The notes beneath the pieces were generated by a model. That model was not told the origin of the DNA. It searched no databases and saw nothing but the letters and a program-made list of their open reading frames with translations. DNA of 64,000 nt, taken from the NCBI GenBank assembly GCA_947497185.1, contig CANMFL010000003.1, forward strand, positions 248,001-312,000, in the 5' to 3' direction. Made by a program: the position numbers and the translations under genes. Source of the stretch: an uncultured Paracoccaceae bacterium. Its GTDB lineage: Bacteria > Pseudomonadota > Alphaproteobacteria > Rhodobacterales > Rhodobacteraceae. Positions 9,884-19,212 of the stretch are shown one piece after another; position 1 is the first letter of the stretch, and each line of letters begins with the position of its first letter.

Positions 9884-10909
9884 TCAGTCTTTGCTGGCCT
9901 CTTTGCGGGGGCCAGCAGACGCCACATGTTTGCGCCATAGGTCCCGAAACGGCAATGCGTAAATCTTCCAAACGGAAGTGTATTCCGTCTCTTCCACACC
10001 ATAGAGCCCGAATTTCACGTCCCGATCATCCTCGGGCATGTGGTAGGTTTTGAACAGCACGTCCCAGACCGGAAACATGAACGCAAAGTTCTTATCAAGG
10101 TGGTCAGGGTGGCAGCTATGATGCACGTGGTGGTGCGCAGGTGATGGAAAAACCTTAGACCAATTGCCTTTCCAGCGAAGCCATACATGCGAATGGCGTA
10201 GATGGTATCCGCCGACGTTAAACAGGAAGAAAAACAAAGGCACACCAAGAACTTCTGGTGGGCGTGGCACATAGCCAAACGCCAATGACACAACAGCCAT
10301 CAACGCGCCATAACCTGTTCCAATCGCGATGCCATAAGCGATATTGTCGATTGGATGTTCGCGAAAGTTGGACAGCGGATGCATGACTTCAGGGCTATGG
10401 TGGACCTTGTGGAAGTTCCAAAGGAACGGAATCTTGTGCTGAAGGTAGTGCATAAAGAACCCGATGAAGTCGCCCACAGCAATCGCGATAATCAGATAAA
10501 CCAAGGAGACCGACATTCCGGTCAATGTTAGCACTTCATTCCAGTCAAACTTGATCATCTCGTTCGATCCGGTGATCAGCTGAAAAGTGAACGCCAATGA
10601 ACCCGCAAAAAGACCAATATGGATTAACTTCATTGTTAGCTCGTTGATCACAAAGAACCGCAGATCAAGCCAAGCCGATGCGTTGTTCCAGACCTTTTTC
10701 GGGAACAAGAACGACAAAAATGACGGCGCGGCGCCATTATCGCGGGGCAAAGTTTTGCGGTAAACGAACAACGCAAATACCGCGCTCGTCATCAAATAGA
10801 CCCAAAATAACCGATGGTCCGAGCTGATGGGATAAGCCACGACATCCCAAAAGCGGTCACTCAGCGTTGAAAAAAGACGCTCAAAAACGGAAAAGATCGT
10901 GTCGGTCAT
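9884..10909 (-). CDS. Sterol desaturase / fatty acid hydroxylase family protein
   Basis: This 341-residue integral membrane di-iron protein shows the eight-histidine pattern of the family: HYLQHK, HKVHH, HLRHSH and HHVHH with a following HPDH. It has about four to five membrane segments. Such enzymes use O2 to hydroxylate or desaturate lipids, carotenoids or hopanoid-like substrates; the substrate here is unknown. I start it at MTDTIFSVF (10909), because the upstream in-frame extension to 11071 is rich in Arg and Cys and crosses the promoter area of the divergent gene. An intermediate ATG (MTLRKIKK) is possible. Confidence 0.85.
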   Translation of the reverse strand: MTDTIFSVFERLFSTLSDRFWDVVAYPISSDHRLFWVYLMTSAVFALFVYRKTLPRDNGAAPSFLSFLFPKKVWNNASAWLDLRFFVINELTMKLIHIGLFAGSLAFTFQLITGSNEMIKFDWNEVLTLTGMSVSLVYLIIAIAVGDFIGFFMHYLQHKIPFLWNFHKVHHSPEVMHPLSNFREHPIDNIAYGIAIGTGYGALMAVVSLAFGYVPRPPEVLGVPLFFFLFNVGGYHLRHSHVWLRWKGNWSKVFPSPAHHHVHHSCHPDHLDKNFAFMFPVWDVLFKTYHMPEDDRDVKFGLYGVEETEYTSVWKIYALPFRDLWRKHVASAGPRKEASKD

Positions 10910-11108
10910 ACGCAGATCGCCTATCTCGGTTTTCTTAATTTTCCGTAAAGTCATAAATTTTCGGCACGAATACAACGAAAATGCACTTGCTCGTTGGACG
11001 TCGGGCAAGATGCGGCACGTTTGCGTCACAGACAAACCAAGACGGCACCATAGGTTCACCACATTTCGCACTTATCAGATGCCAACTGAAGCTTTGTTTG
11101 GACACACA

Positions 11109-11702
11109 ATGCCCCGCTTTATGATTGTATTTTCTCTGGCTGTATTCGCTGCCAATCCGGCTCATGCAGATTCTTTGTCAGTGACTTGGATGATCTCAAA
11201 GTTTAGCGGCTTGGGGTTCGGTGTTTTGCTGATTTTACTCATGGCGTTGCGCACGCGTGGCTCAACGTCAACGGCAATTTCGGTCCCAACCCTGTCCGAA
11301 ACGCCCATGTTTGATGAGACGCTGTTAACGACGATGTTTCATACAGCACGTTTACACGGGGATATTAGCCAAAACACGCTGCAATCACTTCTTCGGTCTT
11401 ACAAACACCTGACAGGTAAAACCGTAACGCAACAGTTGATAGCGTCGAAATATGCGCAAAAAACCGATGCAGACGGTCTTCTGAGCATCATGGCTCAATT
11501 TTCCCGGATCGAACGCGATACGATGATGCGCGGCTGCGTTGATGTGGCTGTCGCGAACGGCGCGATCGGCCCACGCGAGAACGATTTTCTGCTAGAACTG
11601 AAGACCGCATTGGATCTTGATGGCACTGTGCTTCACAATCAGATCAGGGCCGCCCTGCGCCCCGATGTGACCATCCCGCCGCGTCAATTTTTGGCCGCTT
11701 AA
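11109..11702 (+). CDS. Possible TerB-like domain protein with signal or anchor peptide
   Basis: This 197-residue protein begins with a signal-like segment (MPRFMIVFSLAVFAANPAHA, possible cut before Asp21). A second hydrophobic stretch at about 28-45 could be a membrane anchor. The C-terminal third (RIERDTMMRGCVDVAVANGAIGP, split here as RDTMMRGCVDVA and ANGAIGPREND) resembles the acidic helical TerB/DjlA-type repeat, but the match is weak. The chosen ATG follows the family-like signal peptide; the frame stays open upstream. Its end overlaps the convergent GntR gene by 4 bases. Confidence 0.6.
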   Translation: MPRFMIVFSLAVFAANPAHADSLSVTWMISKFSGLGFGVLLILLMALRTRGSTSTAISVPTLSETPMFDETLLTTMFHTARLHGDISQNTLQSLLRSYKHLTGKTVTQQLIASKYAQKTDADGLLSIMAQFSRIERDTMMRGCVDVAVANGAIGPRENDFLLELKTALDLDGTVLHNQIRAALRPDVTIPPRQFLAA

Positions 11703-12346
11703 GCCTTTAACATCCGCAACCCTTGGGTCGCGTCTGTGCGAACTGACAGGCGCAATCCCGGCTCGTCACCGGCTTTGAGCGCCGCGAGAATCAGCTTGTG
11801 GTGGTAAGGCGGTTCGGTCCGGTTCAGCCGCCCATAAAGCGCTCGCATCGTCGGCCCAAGCTGCAACCACACGGTTTCCATCACCGCCAGCATCGCAGGC
11901 GCCTGCGCGCGCAGGTATAACGTGCGGTGGAATTCGAGGTTCATGCGGATATAGCCCGACGCATCGTGCCGCGCGACCATCTGGCTGACACCATGGTTAA
12001 TCGCCTCAAGCCGTTCGATCAGCGCAAAGTGTGCGCGAGGCAGCGCACGGCTCGCAAGTTCTGGCTCAATCATCGCCCGTAATGACGCGAGCTCTTCGAT
12101 ACGGTCATTTGAGAGCTCTGGCGTCGAGACACGCCCCGACGACGACAGAAACAACGCGCCCTCGGCGACCAAACGGCGCACCGCTTCGCGGGATGGCGTC
12201 ATAGATACGCCGAAATCCTTGCCGATCCCGCGCAGCGTCAACGCCGCACCAGGCGCGATTTCTCCGTGCATAATTTGGGTTCGCAACGCACGATACACCC
12301 GTTCATGGGCGGCGGTCGTCGGGTCAAGGGCGCGTGGTGTTATCAT
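11699..12346 (-). CDS. GntR family transcriptional regulator, FadR/FCD subfamily
   Basis: This 215-residue protein has an N-terminal winged helix (about residues 12-75: ERVYRALRTQIMHGEIAPG, then LRGIGKDFGVSMTPSREAVRRL) and a C-terminal FCD ligand-binding domain. That domain has the metal or ligand residues of the family in RAMIEPELASRA, EFHRTLY and HHKLILAAL. These regulators usually sense small carboxylic acids. The ATG at 12346 is chosen because it is the usual FCD regulator start and a perfect palindrome lies directly upstream. Target genes are not evident, since its neighbours are unrelated. Confidence 0.9.
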   Translation of the reverse strand: MITPRALDPTTAAHERVYRALRTQIMHGEIAPGAALTLRGIGKDFGVSMTPSREAVRRLVAEGALFLSSSGRVSTPELSNDRIEELASLRAMIEPELASRALPRAHFALIERLEAINHGVSQMVARHDASGYIRMNLEFHRTLYLRAQAPAMLAVMETVWLQLGPTMRALYGRLNRTEPPYHHKLILAALKAGDEPGLRLSVRTDATQGLRMLKA

Positions 12347-12352
12347 GGGCCA

Positions 12353-12366
12353 TTTGTGATCACAAA
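12353..12366 (-). promoter_or_regulatory. Perfect 14-bp palindrome, likely operator of the GntR gene
   Basis: TTTGTGATCACAAA is its own reverse complement and ends 6 bases before the start codon of the gntR gene. The half-site TTGTGATC resembles the TTGT...ACAA operators bound by GntR/FCD proteins. This suggests autorepression by steric block of the start region. The site is also just downstream of the YgjP-like gene on the same strand. Confidence 0.6.
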
Positions 12367-12377
12367 CGAACGCAGCG

Positions 12378-13067
12378 TCAATCGCCGAACTGCACGCGGT
12401 GCAATTGATCCCCGTTTTCACGCAACCAGTTACGGGGCGGCGCGTAGTCGCCATAAATCCGCTCAACCACCGCCCAGAACGCGGGCGAATGGTTCATTTC
12501 CGCCAAATGCGCGACCTCATGGGCCGCAACGTAGTCCAGCACCGCTGGCGGGGCCATAATCAGCCGCCACGAATACATCAGTGTCCCCTTCGACGAACAC
12601 GACCCCCACCGCGACCGCGTATCGCGCAAGGACAGTCGCGCATAGGTTTTGCCGATTTGCGCGGCATAGCGATCAGAAGCTTCGGCCAAGGCATCGCGGG
12701 CTTTGGTCTTCAGAACCGCTTGGGCCTTTTGCCCAGCCGTCGCCGCATCGGGTACGAATAATGCGTCGTCGGTCAAGCTCGCCCGCCTGCCCTGCCCCAC
12801 AACCACAGGCAGCGCCCGTCCTGCAAAAGGCACGGTGCCGCCCGCCTGAACCACATGTAAATCGCGGATCTGCGACAGATGCCCGCGCAGCCATGATTCG
12901 CGATCTTCAAGAAATGCGACGCCCTCTTTCACCCGCGCCCGCTTGGGAATCGTCAGTGTCACGCGCCCATCCAGCCGCGAGACCCGTAAAGACAGCCGTT
13001 TTGCCGTCGCAGAGCGCCGCAAAGCCACCTCAATCGGGGGGTTGCCATGCAGAGTATGGTGGCCCAT
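12378..13067 (-). CDS. YgjP-like (DUF45) metallopeptidase
   Basis: This 229-residue protein has the C-terminal zinc-peptidase motif HEVAH in YVAAHEVAHLAEMNHSPAFW, with the additional conserved SRWGSCSSKGT segment upstream (about residues 150-160). Both are typical of the SprT/YgjP M48-like family. The start MGHHTLHGNPP is chosen because upstream in-frame sequence is rich in His, Cys and Phe and does not look coding. It is likely cytoplasmic; its substrate is unknown. It lies upstream of the gntR gene on the same strand. Confidence 0.87.
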   Translation of the reverse strand: MGHHTLHGNPPIEVALRRSATAKRLSLRVSRLDGRVTLTIPKRARVKEGVAFLEDRESWLRGHLSQIRDLHVVQAGGTVPFAGRALPVVVGQGRRASLTDDALFVPDAATAGQKAQAVLKTKARDALAEASDRYAAQIGKTYARLSLRDTRSRWGSCSSKGTLMYSWRLIMAPPAVLDYVAAHEVAHLAEMNHSPAFWAVVERIYGDYAPPRNWLRENGDQLHRVQFGD

Positions 13068-13178
13068 ATCGGTGGTTCCGTTGCTGATATATGCCAAAGG
13101 CTTTGACACTCCTGTTCGCTTATGGCAGTTGGCAGCGATCCGCTGCAAGAGCACGACCAGATTTATAAGGAATAGCCT

Positions 13179-13517
13179 ATGCCTAAGGAAGAGTGGGGCA
13201 CAAAGCGCCTCTGCCCCGAAACCGGCAAACGCTTCTACGATTTGAACGCCAGCCCGGTGATCAGCCCGTACACAGGCAAAGAAGTGCCTGTTGAAACCGG
13301 CAAGACACGGACAATGGTTGCTGATGCCGAAGATGCGCAGACCAAAAAGATGAAAACCAAGGACGAGGATCAAGAAGACGATCTGGTGCTTGATGACAAC
13401 GACGAGGATGACGACGATGACGTCGACCTCGGCGACGACGTGTTGGAAGATGACGACGATGACACTGTGTCATTGGAAGAATTGGCTGACGTTGCGACCA
13501 ACGACAACGACGACTAG
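13179..13517 (+). CDS. FYDLN acid domain protein (TIGR02300 type)
   Basis: This 112-residue protein starts with the hallmark PKEEWGTKRLCPETGKRFYD followed by LNASPVISPYTG, a short zinc-ribbon-like head. It then has a very long acidic tail of Asp and Glu (about residues 55-110). The family is specific to alphaproteobacteria and its function is unknown. The gene sits 118 bases before tRNA-Ala. Confidence 0.93.
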   Translation: MPKEEWGTKRLCPETGKRFYDLNASPVISPYTGKEVPVETGKTRTMVADAEDAQTKKMKTKDEDQEDDLVLDDNDEDDDDDVDLGDDVLEDDDDDTVSLEELADVATNDNDD

Positions 13518-13635
13518 TCCGCGTTAAAAGATTTTCGTGATGGGCGGGATTTTTGATCTTGATCTCGCCCGCCACGCTGCATAGACAGCAGCACGCAACA
13601 TACGTTGCACCCTTGCGGCAATATCCGCATCTGAT

Positions 13636-13711
13636 GGGGCCTTAGCTCAGCTGGGAGAGCGCCTGCATGGCATGCAGGAGGTCAGCGGTTCGATCCCGCT
13701 AGGCTCCACCA
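13636..13711 (+). tRNA. tRNA-Ala(GGC)
   Basis: This is a 76-base cloverleaf including the encoded CCA end (13709-13711). The acceptor arms GGGGCCT and AGGCTCC pair fully with one G-T. The D arm is CTCAGCTGGGAGAG. The anticodon stem CCTGC/GCAGG encloses ATGGCAT, giving anticodon GGC, and the T arm has GGTTCGATCC. It reads GCC and GCT alanine codons. Confidence 0.97.
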
Positions 13712-13780
13712 AACCTTCTTTCTCGTATTTTATCGTGACAGTGCTACCCTGCCCCAAACTTGGTTTTGGTAGGATGGTTA

Positions 13781-14401
13781 ATGATCACTGATATCGAAGA
13801 TTTCTTTACTAAGGGCTGTGATCGCTGTGCGCGTTTTGACACGCCTGACTGTTCGGTGATGATGTGGCAGGCGGGACTGCTTGCGCTGCGTGATATCCTG
13901 AACGCGACTGACTGCACCGAGACCGTCAAATGGGGCCATCCTTGCTACGGTCATGCTGGCCGCAACATCGCGATTATTGGCGCGTTCCGCGATGATTTCA
14001 GGCTGACGTTTTTCAACGCGGGGCTGATGACAGACCCCGATGGCGTGCTTGAAAAGCAGGGACCGAATACGGCGACGGCAGGTATGATCCGCTTTACCTC
14101 GCACGTGCAGGTCGCAGAGCAGTCCACGATCATTAAAACCTACCTCACAGAGGCGATGAGCTACGCAGAGCGCGGCATCAAGGCCCCCGCACCCACCAAC
14201 CAGCCGGATATGCCAGACGAGCTGTCCGAGGCGCTAGATAGCGACCCTGAACTGGCCGAAGCCTTCCATGCCCTGACGCCCGGACGACAGAAAAGCTATT
14301 TGCTCAATCTGAACGGCGCAAAACAATCGGCCACGCGCATAAACAGGATCGCCAAGTTTCGCGACAAGATCATCGCGGGTAAAGGCGCTCTCGACAGATA
14401 G
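13781..14401 (+). CDS. YdeI/OmpD-associated family protein with DUF1801 domain
   Basis: This 206-residue cytoplasmic protein has an N-terminal DUF1801-like domain with WGHPCYGHAGRNIAIIGAF and LTFFNAGLM (about residues 45-90). Its C-terminal OmdA-like helical segment contains AEAFHALTPGRQKSYLL and RINRIAKFRDKI. Family members are poorly characterised; some are linked to stress or bacteriocin tolerance. The ATG at 13781 has AGGATGG upstream and is preferred to the one at 13760. Confidence 0.85.
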   Translation: MITDIEDFFTKGCDRCARFDTPDCSVMMWQAGLLALRDILNATDCTETVKWGHPCYGHAGRNIAIIGAFRDDFRLTFFNAGLMTDPDGVLEKQGPNTATAGMIRFTSHVQVAEQSTIIKTYLTEAMSYAERGIKAPAPTNQPDMPDELSEALDSDPELAEAFHALTPGRQKSYLLNLNGAKQSATRINRIAKFRDKIIAGKGALDR

Positions 14402-14411
14402 CCCCAAACAA

Positions 14412-14439
14412 AAAGGCCGCAGCAAATGCTACGGCCTTT
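14412..14439 (-). terminator. Rho-independent terminator shared by rpsD and the YdeI-like gene
   Basis: AAAGGCCG and CGGCCTTT form a near-perfect stem (with an inner AGC/GCT and an AAAT loop) flanked by A and T runs on both sides. It is placed between two convergent stops, so it can work in both directions. Confidence 0.85.
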
Positions 14440-14461
14440 CCATAAATCAAGTGAAGAACGA

Positions 14462-15082
14462 TTAGTTCTTCGCGTAGAATTCGACCACGAGGTTTGGTTC
14501 CATCGTCACTGGGTATGGCACATCGCCAAGACCTGGTGCGCGTGTGAATTCACAAGTCATTTTGCTGTGGTCAACGGCCATGTAGTCAGGCACGTCGCGC
14601 TCTGGCAATTGGGACGCCACGAGAACGATTTCCAACTGACGGGACTTTTCGCGCACTGCGATCACGTCGCCTTCGGACACACGGTAAGACGCGATGTTCA
14701 CTTTTTTGCCGTTCACAGTCACGTGGCCGTGGTTCACGAACTGACGCGCAGCAAAGATTGTTGGAACGAATTTGGCACGGTAAACAACCGCATCCAAACG
14801 ACGCTCAAGCAAACCAATCAAGTTTTCACCAGTGTCGCCTTTTACACGCTCAGCTTCGGCGTAGATGCGACGGAATTGTTTCTCGGTCAGGTCGCCGTAG
14901 TAACCTTTCAGCTTTTGCTTAGCGCGCAGCTGGATACCGAAGTCGGACAATTTACCTTTACGGCGCTGACCGTGCTGGCCTGGGCCGTATTCACGACGAT
15001 TCACTGGGGATTTAGGACGGCCCCAGATGTTTTCGCCCATACGGCGGTCAATCTTGTATTTGGCAGCGGTACGTTTAGTCAT
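14462..15082 (-). CDS. rpsD: 30S ribosomal protein S4
   Basis: This 206-residue protein is full length for alphaproteobacterial S4. The N-terminal domain starts [20 protein letters not shown], and the S4 RNA-binding fold is in [13 protein letters not shown] and [19 protein letters not shown] (about 95-130). It binds 16S rRNA early in small-subunit assembly. AAGGAGA lies before the ATG. It is transcribed alone here, as is common when rpsD is outside the alpha operon. Confidence 0.98.
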   Translation of the reverse strand: MTKRTAAKYKIDRRMGENIWGRPKSPVNRREYGPGQHGQRRKGKLSDFGIQLRAKQKLKGYYGDLTEKQFRRIYAEAERVKGDTGENLIGLLERRLDAVVYRAKFVPTIFAARQFVNHGHVTVNGKKVNIASYRVSEGDVIAVREKSRQLEIVLVASQLPERDVPDYMAVDHSKMTCEFTRAPGLGDVPYPVTMEPNLVVEFYAKN

Positions 15083-15272
15083 ACGCTGATCTCCTTCGTT
15101 GTGTACGCCCCGAAGAGCATGAAGGGCGTTGTCCTTTTTCCGGATTTCGCCGGAATGACAGGGTTCCTATTGCTAGGTCCACCAACACCAATGAATGGCG
15201 GCTTATAAGCGGGCCTAGAGCAGAGTCAACGCCTACTTGCGCCGCTTGGAAATTAGGGGCAGATGTTACGCC

Positions 15273-15737
15273 ATGTCAGATATATCCCCCCCGCGATTAC
15301 TCGATTTTATTGGCGCTTTTGTCACCGGCGGCTTGCTGACCTTAATGGTGTGGTTCAACGGGACCTTGGCCGTGACAGGGTCGCTGCTATTCGCCTCTTG
15401 GGTGCCACATATCACCGGATCGATCCTTGCGATTGCCGTGTTGCTGGTGTTCCGCCCCAAAATCGCCAAGCCAGAGGCGAAAATCCCGTGGTGGGCGTAT
15501 CTGGGCGGGATATCAGGCGCGTTTACCGTGATGCTGACCTCGGCCACGATGAATTCTGCACTCGCGATTTCCGGCACGATTGCCTTGGGCCTCGCAGGTC
15601 AGATGGTGTTCAGCTTGGTCGCGGATAAATGGGGCATGATGGGCTTGCCGCAGCGCGACCCGACTGCACGCGATATGATCGCACTGGCGCTGATCTTGTC
15701 CGGCTCGATCGTCCTGATCTTTTTCGGAGGCGCATAG
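15273..15737 (+). CDS. DUF606 / YdcZ-type DMT transporter, first half
   Basis: This 154-residue protein has five hydrophobic segments and the DUF606 signature VPHITGSILAIAVLL and PWWAYLGGISGAFTVM. Such proteins are half-size members of the drug/metabolite transporter superfamily, and paired genes probably form a heterodimer. The ATG at 15273 is chosen because the AGGGG ribosome site lies upstream and MSDISPPRL precedes the first membrane segment; the frame's earlier ATG at 15237 lies in Arg-rich sequence. Confidence 0.85.
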   Translation: MSDISPPRLLDFIGAFVTGGLLTLMVWFNGTLAVTGSLLFASWVPHITGSILAIAVLLVFRPKIAKPEAKIPWWAYLGGISGAFTVMLTSATMNSALAISGTIALGLAGQMVFSLVADKWGMMGLPQRDPTARDMIALALILSGSIVLIFFGGA

Positions 15738-16205
15738 ATGTTGGGATATGCCGCATTAGCCGTACTCGCAGGGGTACTGGTGTCACTGAGCCGCCAATTG
15801 AATGGCAGCCTGTCGATGTTCACCTCGGCCCTGCATTCATCCTTCTGGAACCACGTTGTCGGCTTCGCGTTTCTCACCGTCATCGGCATCGCAATCGGCG
15901 GATTGTTCGCTGGCGATCCGTGGGGCGCGCCATGGTGGGCATACCTCGGCGGGCCTATCGGGTTCATCTTTATCGCGGCATCCAGCTGGGCAATTCTGAA
16001 AATCGGCGCGGCACAAACCGCGATGCTGATTATCGCAGGTCAGATGATTTCTGGCGTCATCGTCGACATGGCGCTTGGTATGGCTGGCAATACATCCGCA
16101 CGGATCGCGGGTGTCGCCTTGATCCTCGCAGGCATGTTGGTGTCACGCTCTGGTGCAAAGACGAAAACGACAATCCCCGGCACCACCATCGTTCCAAAAA
16201 AATAG
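15738..16205 (+). CDS. DUF606 / YdcZ-type DMT transporter, second half
   Basis: This 155-residue paralogue of the previous gene again has PWWAYLGGPIGFIFIAAS and about five membrane segments (SFWNHVVGFAFL parallels WVPHITGSILA). The ATG follows the upstream stop with no gap, and GGAGG lies inside the upstream gene, so the two are translationally coupled. Substrate unknown. Confidence 0.85.
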   Translation: MLGYAALAVLAGVLVSLSRQLNGSLSMFTSALHSSFWNHVVGFAFLTVIGIAIGGLFAGDPWGAPWWAYLGGPIGFIFIAASSWAILKIGAAQTAMLIIAGQMISGVIVDMALGMAGNTSARIAGVALILAGMLVSRSGAKTKTTIPGTTIVPKK

Positions 16206-16228
16206 GCGCACCACAAAGGATGCGCCTA
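16203..16228 (-). terminator. Terminator between the DUF606 pair and the PQQ dehydrogenase
   Basis: TAGGCGCA (16203-16210) pairs with TGCGCCTA (16221-16228). Read on the minus strand the stem is followed by a run of T, which fits termination of the PQQ dehydrogenase gene. The stem overlaps the stop of the convergent DUF606 gene. Confidence 0.75.
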
Positions 16229-16252
16229 TAGTAGCGTCTATCAACCGGGAGG

Positions 16253-18019
16253 TTAGTTAGCAGACGCGTATTGCTCGGGCAGACGGAACGTCCACAGCAG
16301 GCCACCTTGGTTCAGGTAGTTCACAGTCTGCGCGACCTCACCGCCCCAAAGCGGCACAGCGCCACCCCAGCCGGAAATCACGGTCACATACTGCGTGCCG
16401 TCCTGTTCCCACGTGACAGGCTGTCCAACGATGCCGGACCCTGTCTGGAATGACCAAAGCTGCTCGCCAGTGGTGTCATCAAACGCGATGAATTCGCCCT
16501 CTGGTGTGCCTGTGAACACGAGACCACCAGCCGTCGTCATCACGCCGCCCCACAGTGGCGCCGGGTTCTGGTATTCCCACACAACTTCGCCGGTGTCGGG
16601 GTCCATCGCCTTGAGTGATCCGATGTGGTCTTCGTAGTTCGGCTTGATCGTGAAACCAGAGCCAAGGTAGGCCGCGCCCTGTTTATAGGTGATCGGCTCG
16701 TTCCAGATATCCATGCCCCATTCGTTGGACGGCACGTAGAACAGGCCCGTTTCAGGCGAATGCGCCATTGGCATCCAGTTTTTGCCACCCAAGAAACCCG
16801 GGGACGAGAACACGACATCGCCGCGGTTGCCATCAGCGGCATCAGCCGGATTGCCCGGACGGTTGTCTTCGTTAAAGATCGGACGACCGTTTTCGTCGAT
16901 CCCGTCGGCCCATGTGATATCTTTCACGAATGGAGCCGCCGATACAAATGCACCATCTTCGCGGTTCAATACGTAGAAGAATCCGTTCCGGTCAGCCGTC
17001 GCATAGCGTGCGTTGCCTTCACGGTCGGTGTAAGACACGACTTCGTTCACGCCGTCATAATCCCAGCCTTCGCGTGGTGTTGTCTGGAAATGCCACTTGA
17101 TCTCGCCAGTCGCCGGATCAATCCCGAGACGCGACGCGGCATACAGGTTGTCACCCGCGTTGCCTTCGGTTGGCGTGCCAGCATTGCGCAGATGGCTGTT
17201 CCATGGCGCAGGGTTGCCGGTGCCAAACACCAGCGTATCGGTGTCCGCGTCATACGACCCGCCAAGCCACGTCGCACCGCCGCCCGTCTTCCACATATCA
17301 CCCGGCCAAGTTTCGTTTAAGGTGCCGGTCATCGTGCTTTCTTCGCCGTTCAGCATCCCCATGTGACCTTCGATCACAGGACGATCCCACACCAGATCAC
17401 CGGTTTCCGCGTCACGCGCCTGAACCCGACCCACGATGCCGAATTCACCGCCAGAGTTGCCGGTAATCACCAAACCATCCACGATCAGCGGCGCAGCAGT
17501 GTAGCTATAGCCCGCCTTATAATCGTCGATTTTCTTGTTCCACACGACGTCGCCCGTCATTCGGTTTAACGCGACGATTCGCGCATCAAGTGTGCCGAAG
17601 TAGACGTTATCGCCGTAAATCGCGGCCCCACGGTTCACCACATCACAGCATGGCAGGATGCCTTCAGGCAGGCGGGCGTCGTACTGCCACAGCTCTTTGC
17701 CAGTCATCACATCAATCGCATACATCCGGCTATATGACCCCGTGATATACATCACGCCATCGTAAATAATCGGCTGCGTTTCTTGCCCGCGCTGCTTTTC
17801 ACCACCCAGCGAAAAAGCCCACGCTGGAACAAGGTTAGCGACGTTATCTTTGTTTAAAATCTCAAGCGGAGAGTGCCTTTGTAGGTCGCGCCCCATGCCG
17901 TTTGTCAGCACATCCTCGGTGGATGCGGCGTCATTCAGCAGCATTTCTTCGGTCACTTGCGCCTGTGCGAAACTTGCTGTCACAAGCGCTGCGGTGACGG
18001 CGATTACGAACCTCTTCAT
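16253..18019 (-). CDS. PQQ-dependent alcohol dehydrogenase, lanthanide type (XoxF/ExaF-like)
   Basis: This 588-residue periplasmic quinoprotein has a signal peptide ([20 protein letters not shown], cut before Gln21) and an eight-bladed beta-propeller with repeated W-docking motifs (TGELVWE-like). The vicinal Cys124-Cys125 pair ([10 protein letters not shown]) that lies over PQQ is present. Metal ligands are recognisable as Glu192 (GGEFG), Asn269 (GTGNP), catalytic Asp320 and Asp322 in GWDYDGVNE. The second Asp is the mark of lanthanide-dependent enzymes; calcium MxaF has Ala there. It oxidises methanol, ethanol or other alcohols to aldehydes and reduces a cytochrome c. AGGAG precedes the ATG. 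Confidence 0.93.
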   Translation of the reverse strand: MKRFVIAVTAALVTASFAQAQVTEEMLLNDAASTEDVLTNGMGRDLQRHSPLEILNKDNVANLVPAWAFSLGGEKQRGQETQPIIYDGVMYITGSYSRMYAIDVMTGKELWQYDARLPEGILPCCDVVNRGAAIYGDNVYFGTLDARIVALNRMTGDVVWNKKIDDYKAGYSYTAAPLIVDGLVITGNSGGEFGIVGRVQARDAETGDLVWDRPVIEGHMGMLNGEESTMTGTLNETWPGDMWKTGGGATWLGGSYDADTDTLVFGTGNPAPWNSHLRNAGTPTEGNAGDNLYAASRLGIDPATGEIKWHFQTTPREGWDYDGVNEVVSYTDREGNARYATADRNGFFYVLNREDGAFVSAAPFVKDITWADGIDENGRPIFNEDNRPGNPADAADGNRGDVVFSSPGFLGGKNWMPMAHSPETGLFYVPSNEWGMDIWNEPITYKQGAAYLGSGFTIKPNYEDHIGSLKAMDPDTGEVVWEYQNPAPLWGGVMTTAGGLVFTGTPEGEFIAFDDTTGEQLWSFQTGSGIVGQPVTWEQDGTQYVTVISGWGGAVPLWGGEVAQTVNYLNQGGLLWTFRLPEQYASAN

Positions 18020-18240
18020 CTTCGGCTCCTCCCTTTGCCATTCTAATTCGATCTCAGCCGCGACCCGTCGCAAACTGATCCACGGGCAGTATTCGCGAGA
18101 TGGTCGTTTCAAAGATATAGGCCCTTCGTCGTACGACCCTTTCAACCTTGACGTGTTAGACTTTCGCACCCTACCCCGCCTTTGGTCGTATTCCCGCACA
18201 CGTACAAATCGCTAGGCTGACGCCAATCAGGGAGAGAGCA
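18020..18240. promoter_or_regulatory. Divergent promoter region of the PQQ dehydrogenase and the ABC binding protein
   Basis: This gap of 221 bases lies between two divergent genes. It contains GTCGTACGAC (18128-18137, a perfect 10-bp palindrome) and two other GGTCGT copies near 18102 and 18183. These may be regulator half-sites, but the pattern is short and unproved. No clear -35/-10 pair is named. Confidence 0.35.
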
Positions 18241-19212
18241 ATGACATTCATGAAAGCAATCAGCGGCGCGGTTGTCGCCGCCTGTTTCGCGACCGCAACT
18301 TGGGCTGAAACCCCGACAATTCGGGCCGCCGTTCTAAAGTTCGGCACCGTGAATTGGGAGCTGAACACGATCAAGCATCACGGCTTTGATACGGCCAACG
18401 GTTTCAACCTAGAGGTGGAGGGCGTCGCAGGAAGTGCAGCGGCGCAGATCGCATTTCAAGCGGGCGAAACCGATGTGATCGTGTCCGATTGGCTTTGGGT
18501 TGCGCGGCAACGCGCGGCGGGCAAAGACTTTGTTTTCATTCCCTATTCCAAGGCCGTCGGCGGCATCATGGTGCCTGGCGATAGCACCGCGCAAAACCTG
18601 AGCGATCTCGCAGGTTTAAAAGTCGGCATCGCGGGCGGACCATTGGATAAGAGTTGGTTAATTTTGCAAGCTTACGCCGAGAAAAACCACGATATGAACC
18701 TCGCCGACGACACCGAACAGGTTTTCGGTGCGCCGCCGTTGATCTTTGGTTCGTCGATGAGCGGCGAGCTGGATGCGGCGATCAATTTCTGGCATTTTGG
18801 TGCAAAAATGGAAGCCGGCGGGATGCGGACTTTGGTCAGCGTCGAAGACGCAGCGATCGACCTTGGCCTTGATCCAGAGACGCCCCTACTGGGCTACGTT
18901 GTGCGTGGTGAAATGTTGCGCGATCACCCCGATTTGGTTAACGGACTGACTGCCGCGTCGCGTGCCGCGAAAGACCTGTTAACCACAGACGACGCCGAAT
19001 GGAGCCGCCTACGCGAGAATATGAATGCCAACGACGATGCGCAATTTGCCGCATTGGTCGCCGGATTTCGGGCGGGCATCCCTGCGCCGGGACCAATCGA
19101 CGAAGACGCGGCAAGCCGAATGCTGACATTGATGTATGACCTCGGCGGCGCAGAACTACTTGGCGACGCAAGTGAATTGCCCGCAGGTACGTTCGTGCAA
19201 AGCGGTAGCTAA
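18241..19212 (+). CDS. ABC transporter substrate-binding protein (nitrate/sulfonate/taurine type)
   Basis: This 323-residue protein has a signal peptide (possible cut after WAE near residue 22) and the SsuA/NrtA/ThiY fold. Features are AAQIAFQAGETDVIVSDWLW, the lobe that reads ligand, then LAGLKVGIAGGPLDKSW and SGELDAAINFWHFG. GGGAGAGAG lies before the ATG. It belongs to the same importer as the following ATPase and, judged by family, the distant permease at 29328. The substrate is unknown; the position next to a PQQ dehydrogenase suggests an alcohol-related or cofactor-related ligand, but that is inference. Confidence 0.87.
   Translation: MTFMKAISGAVVAACFATATWAETPTIRAAVLKFGTVNWELNTIKHHGFDTANGFNLEVEGVAGSAAAQIAFQAGETDVIVSDWLWVARQRAAGKDFVFIPYSKAVGGIMVPGDSTAQNLSDLAGLKVGIAGGPLDKSWLILQAYAEKNHDMNLADDTEQVFGAPPLIFGSSMSGELDAAINFWHFGAKMEAGGMRTLVSVEDAAIDLGLDPETPLLGYVVRGEMLRDHPDLVNGLTAASRAAKDLLTTDDAEWSRLRENMNANDDAQFAALVAGFRAGIPAPGPIDEDAASRMLTLMYDLGGAELLGDASELPAGTFVQSGS

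Noticed and set aside
14426..15208. 260-residue plus-strand frame opposite rpsD
   Set aside because: Antisense to a universal ribosomal protein gene; His- and Phe-rich composition typical of shadow frames.
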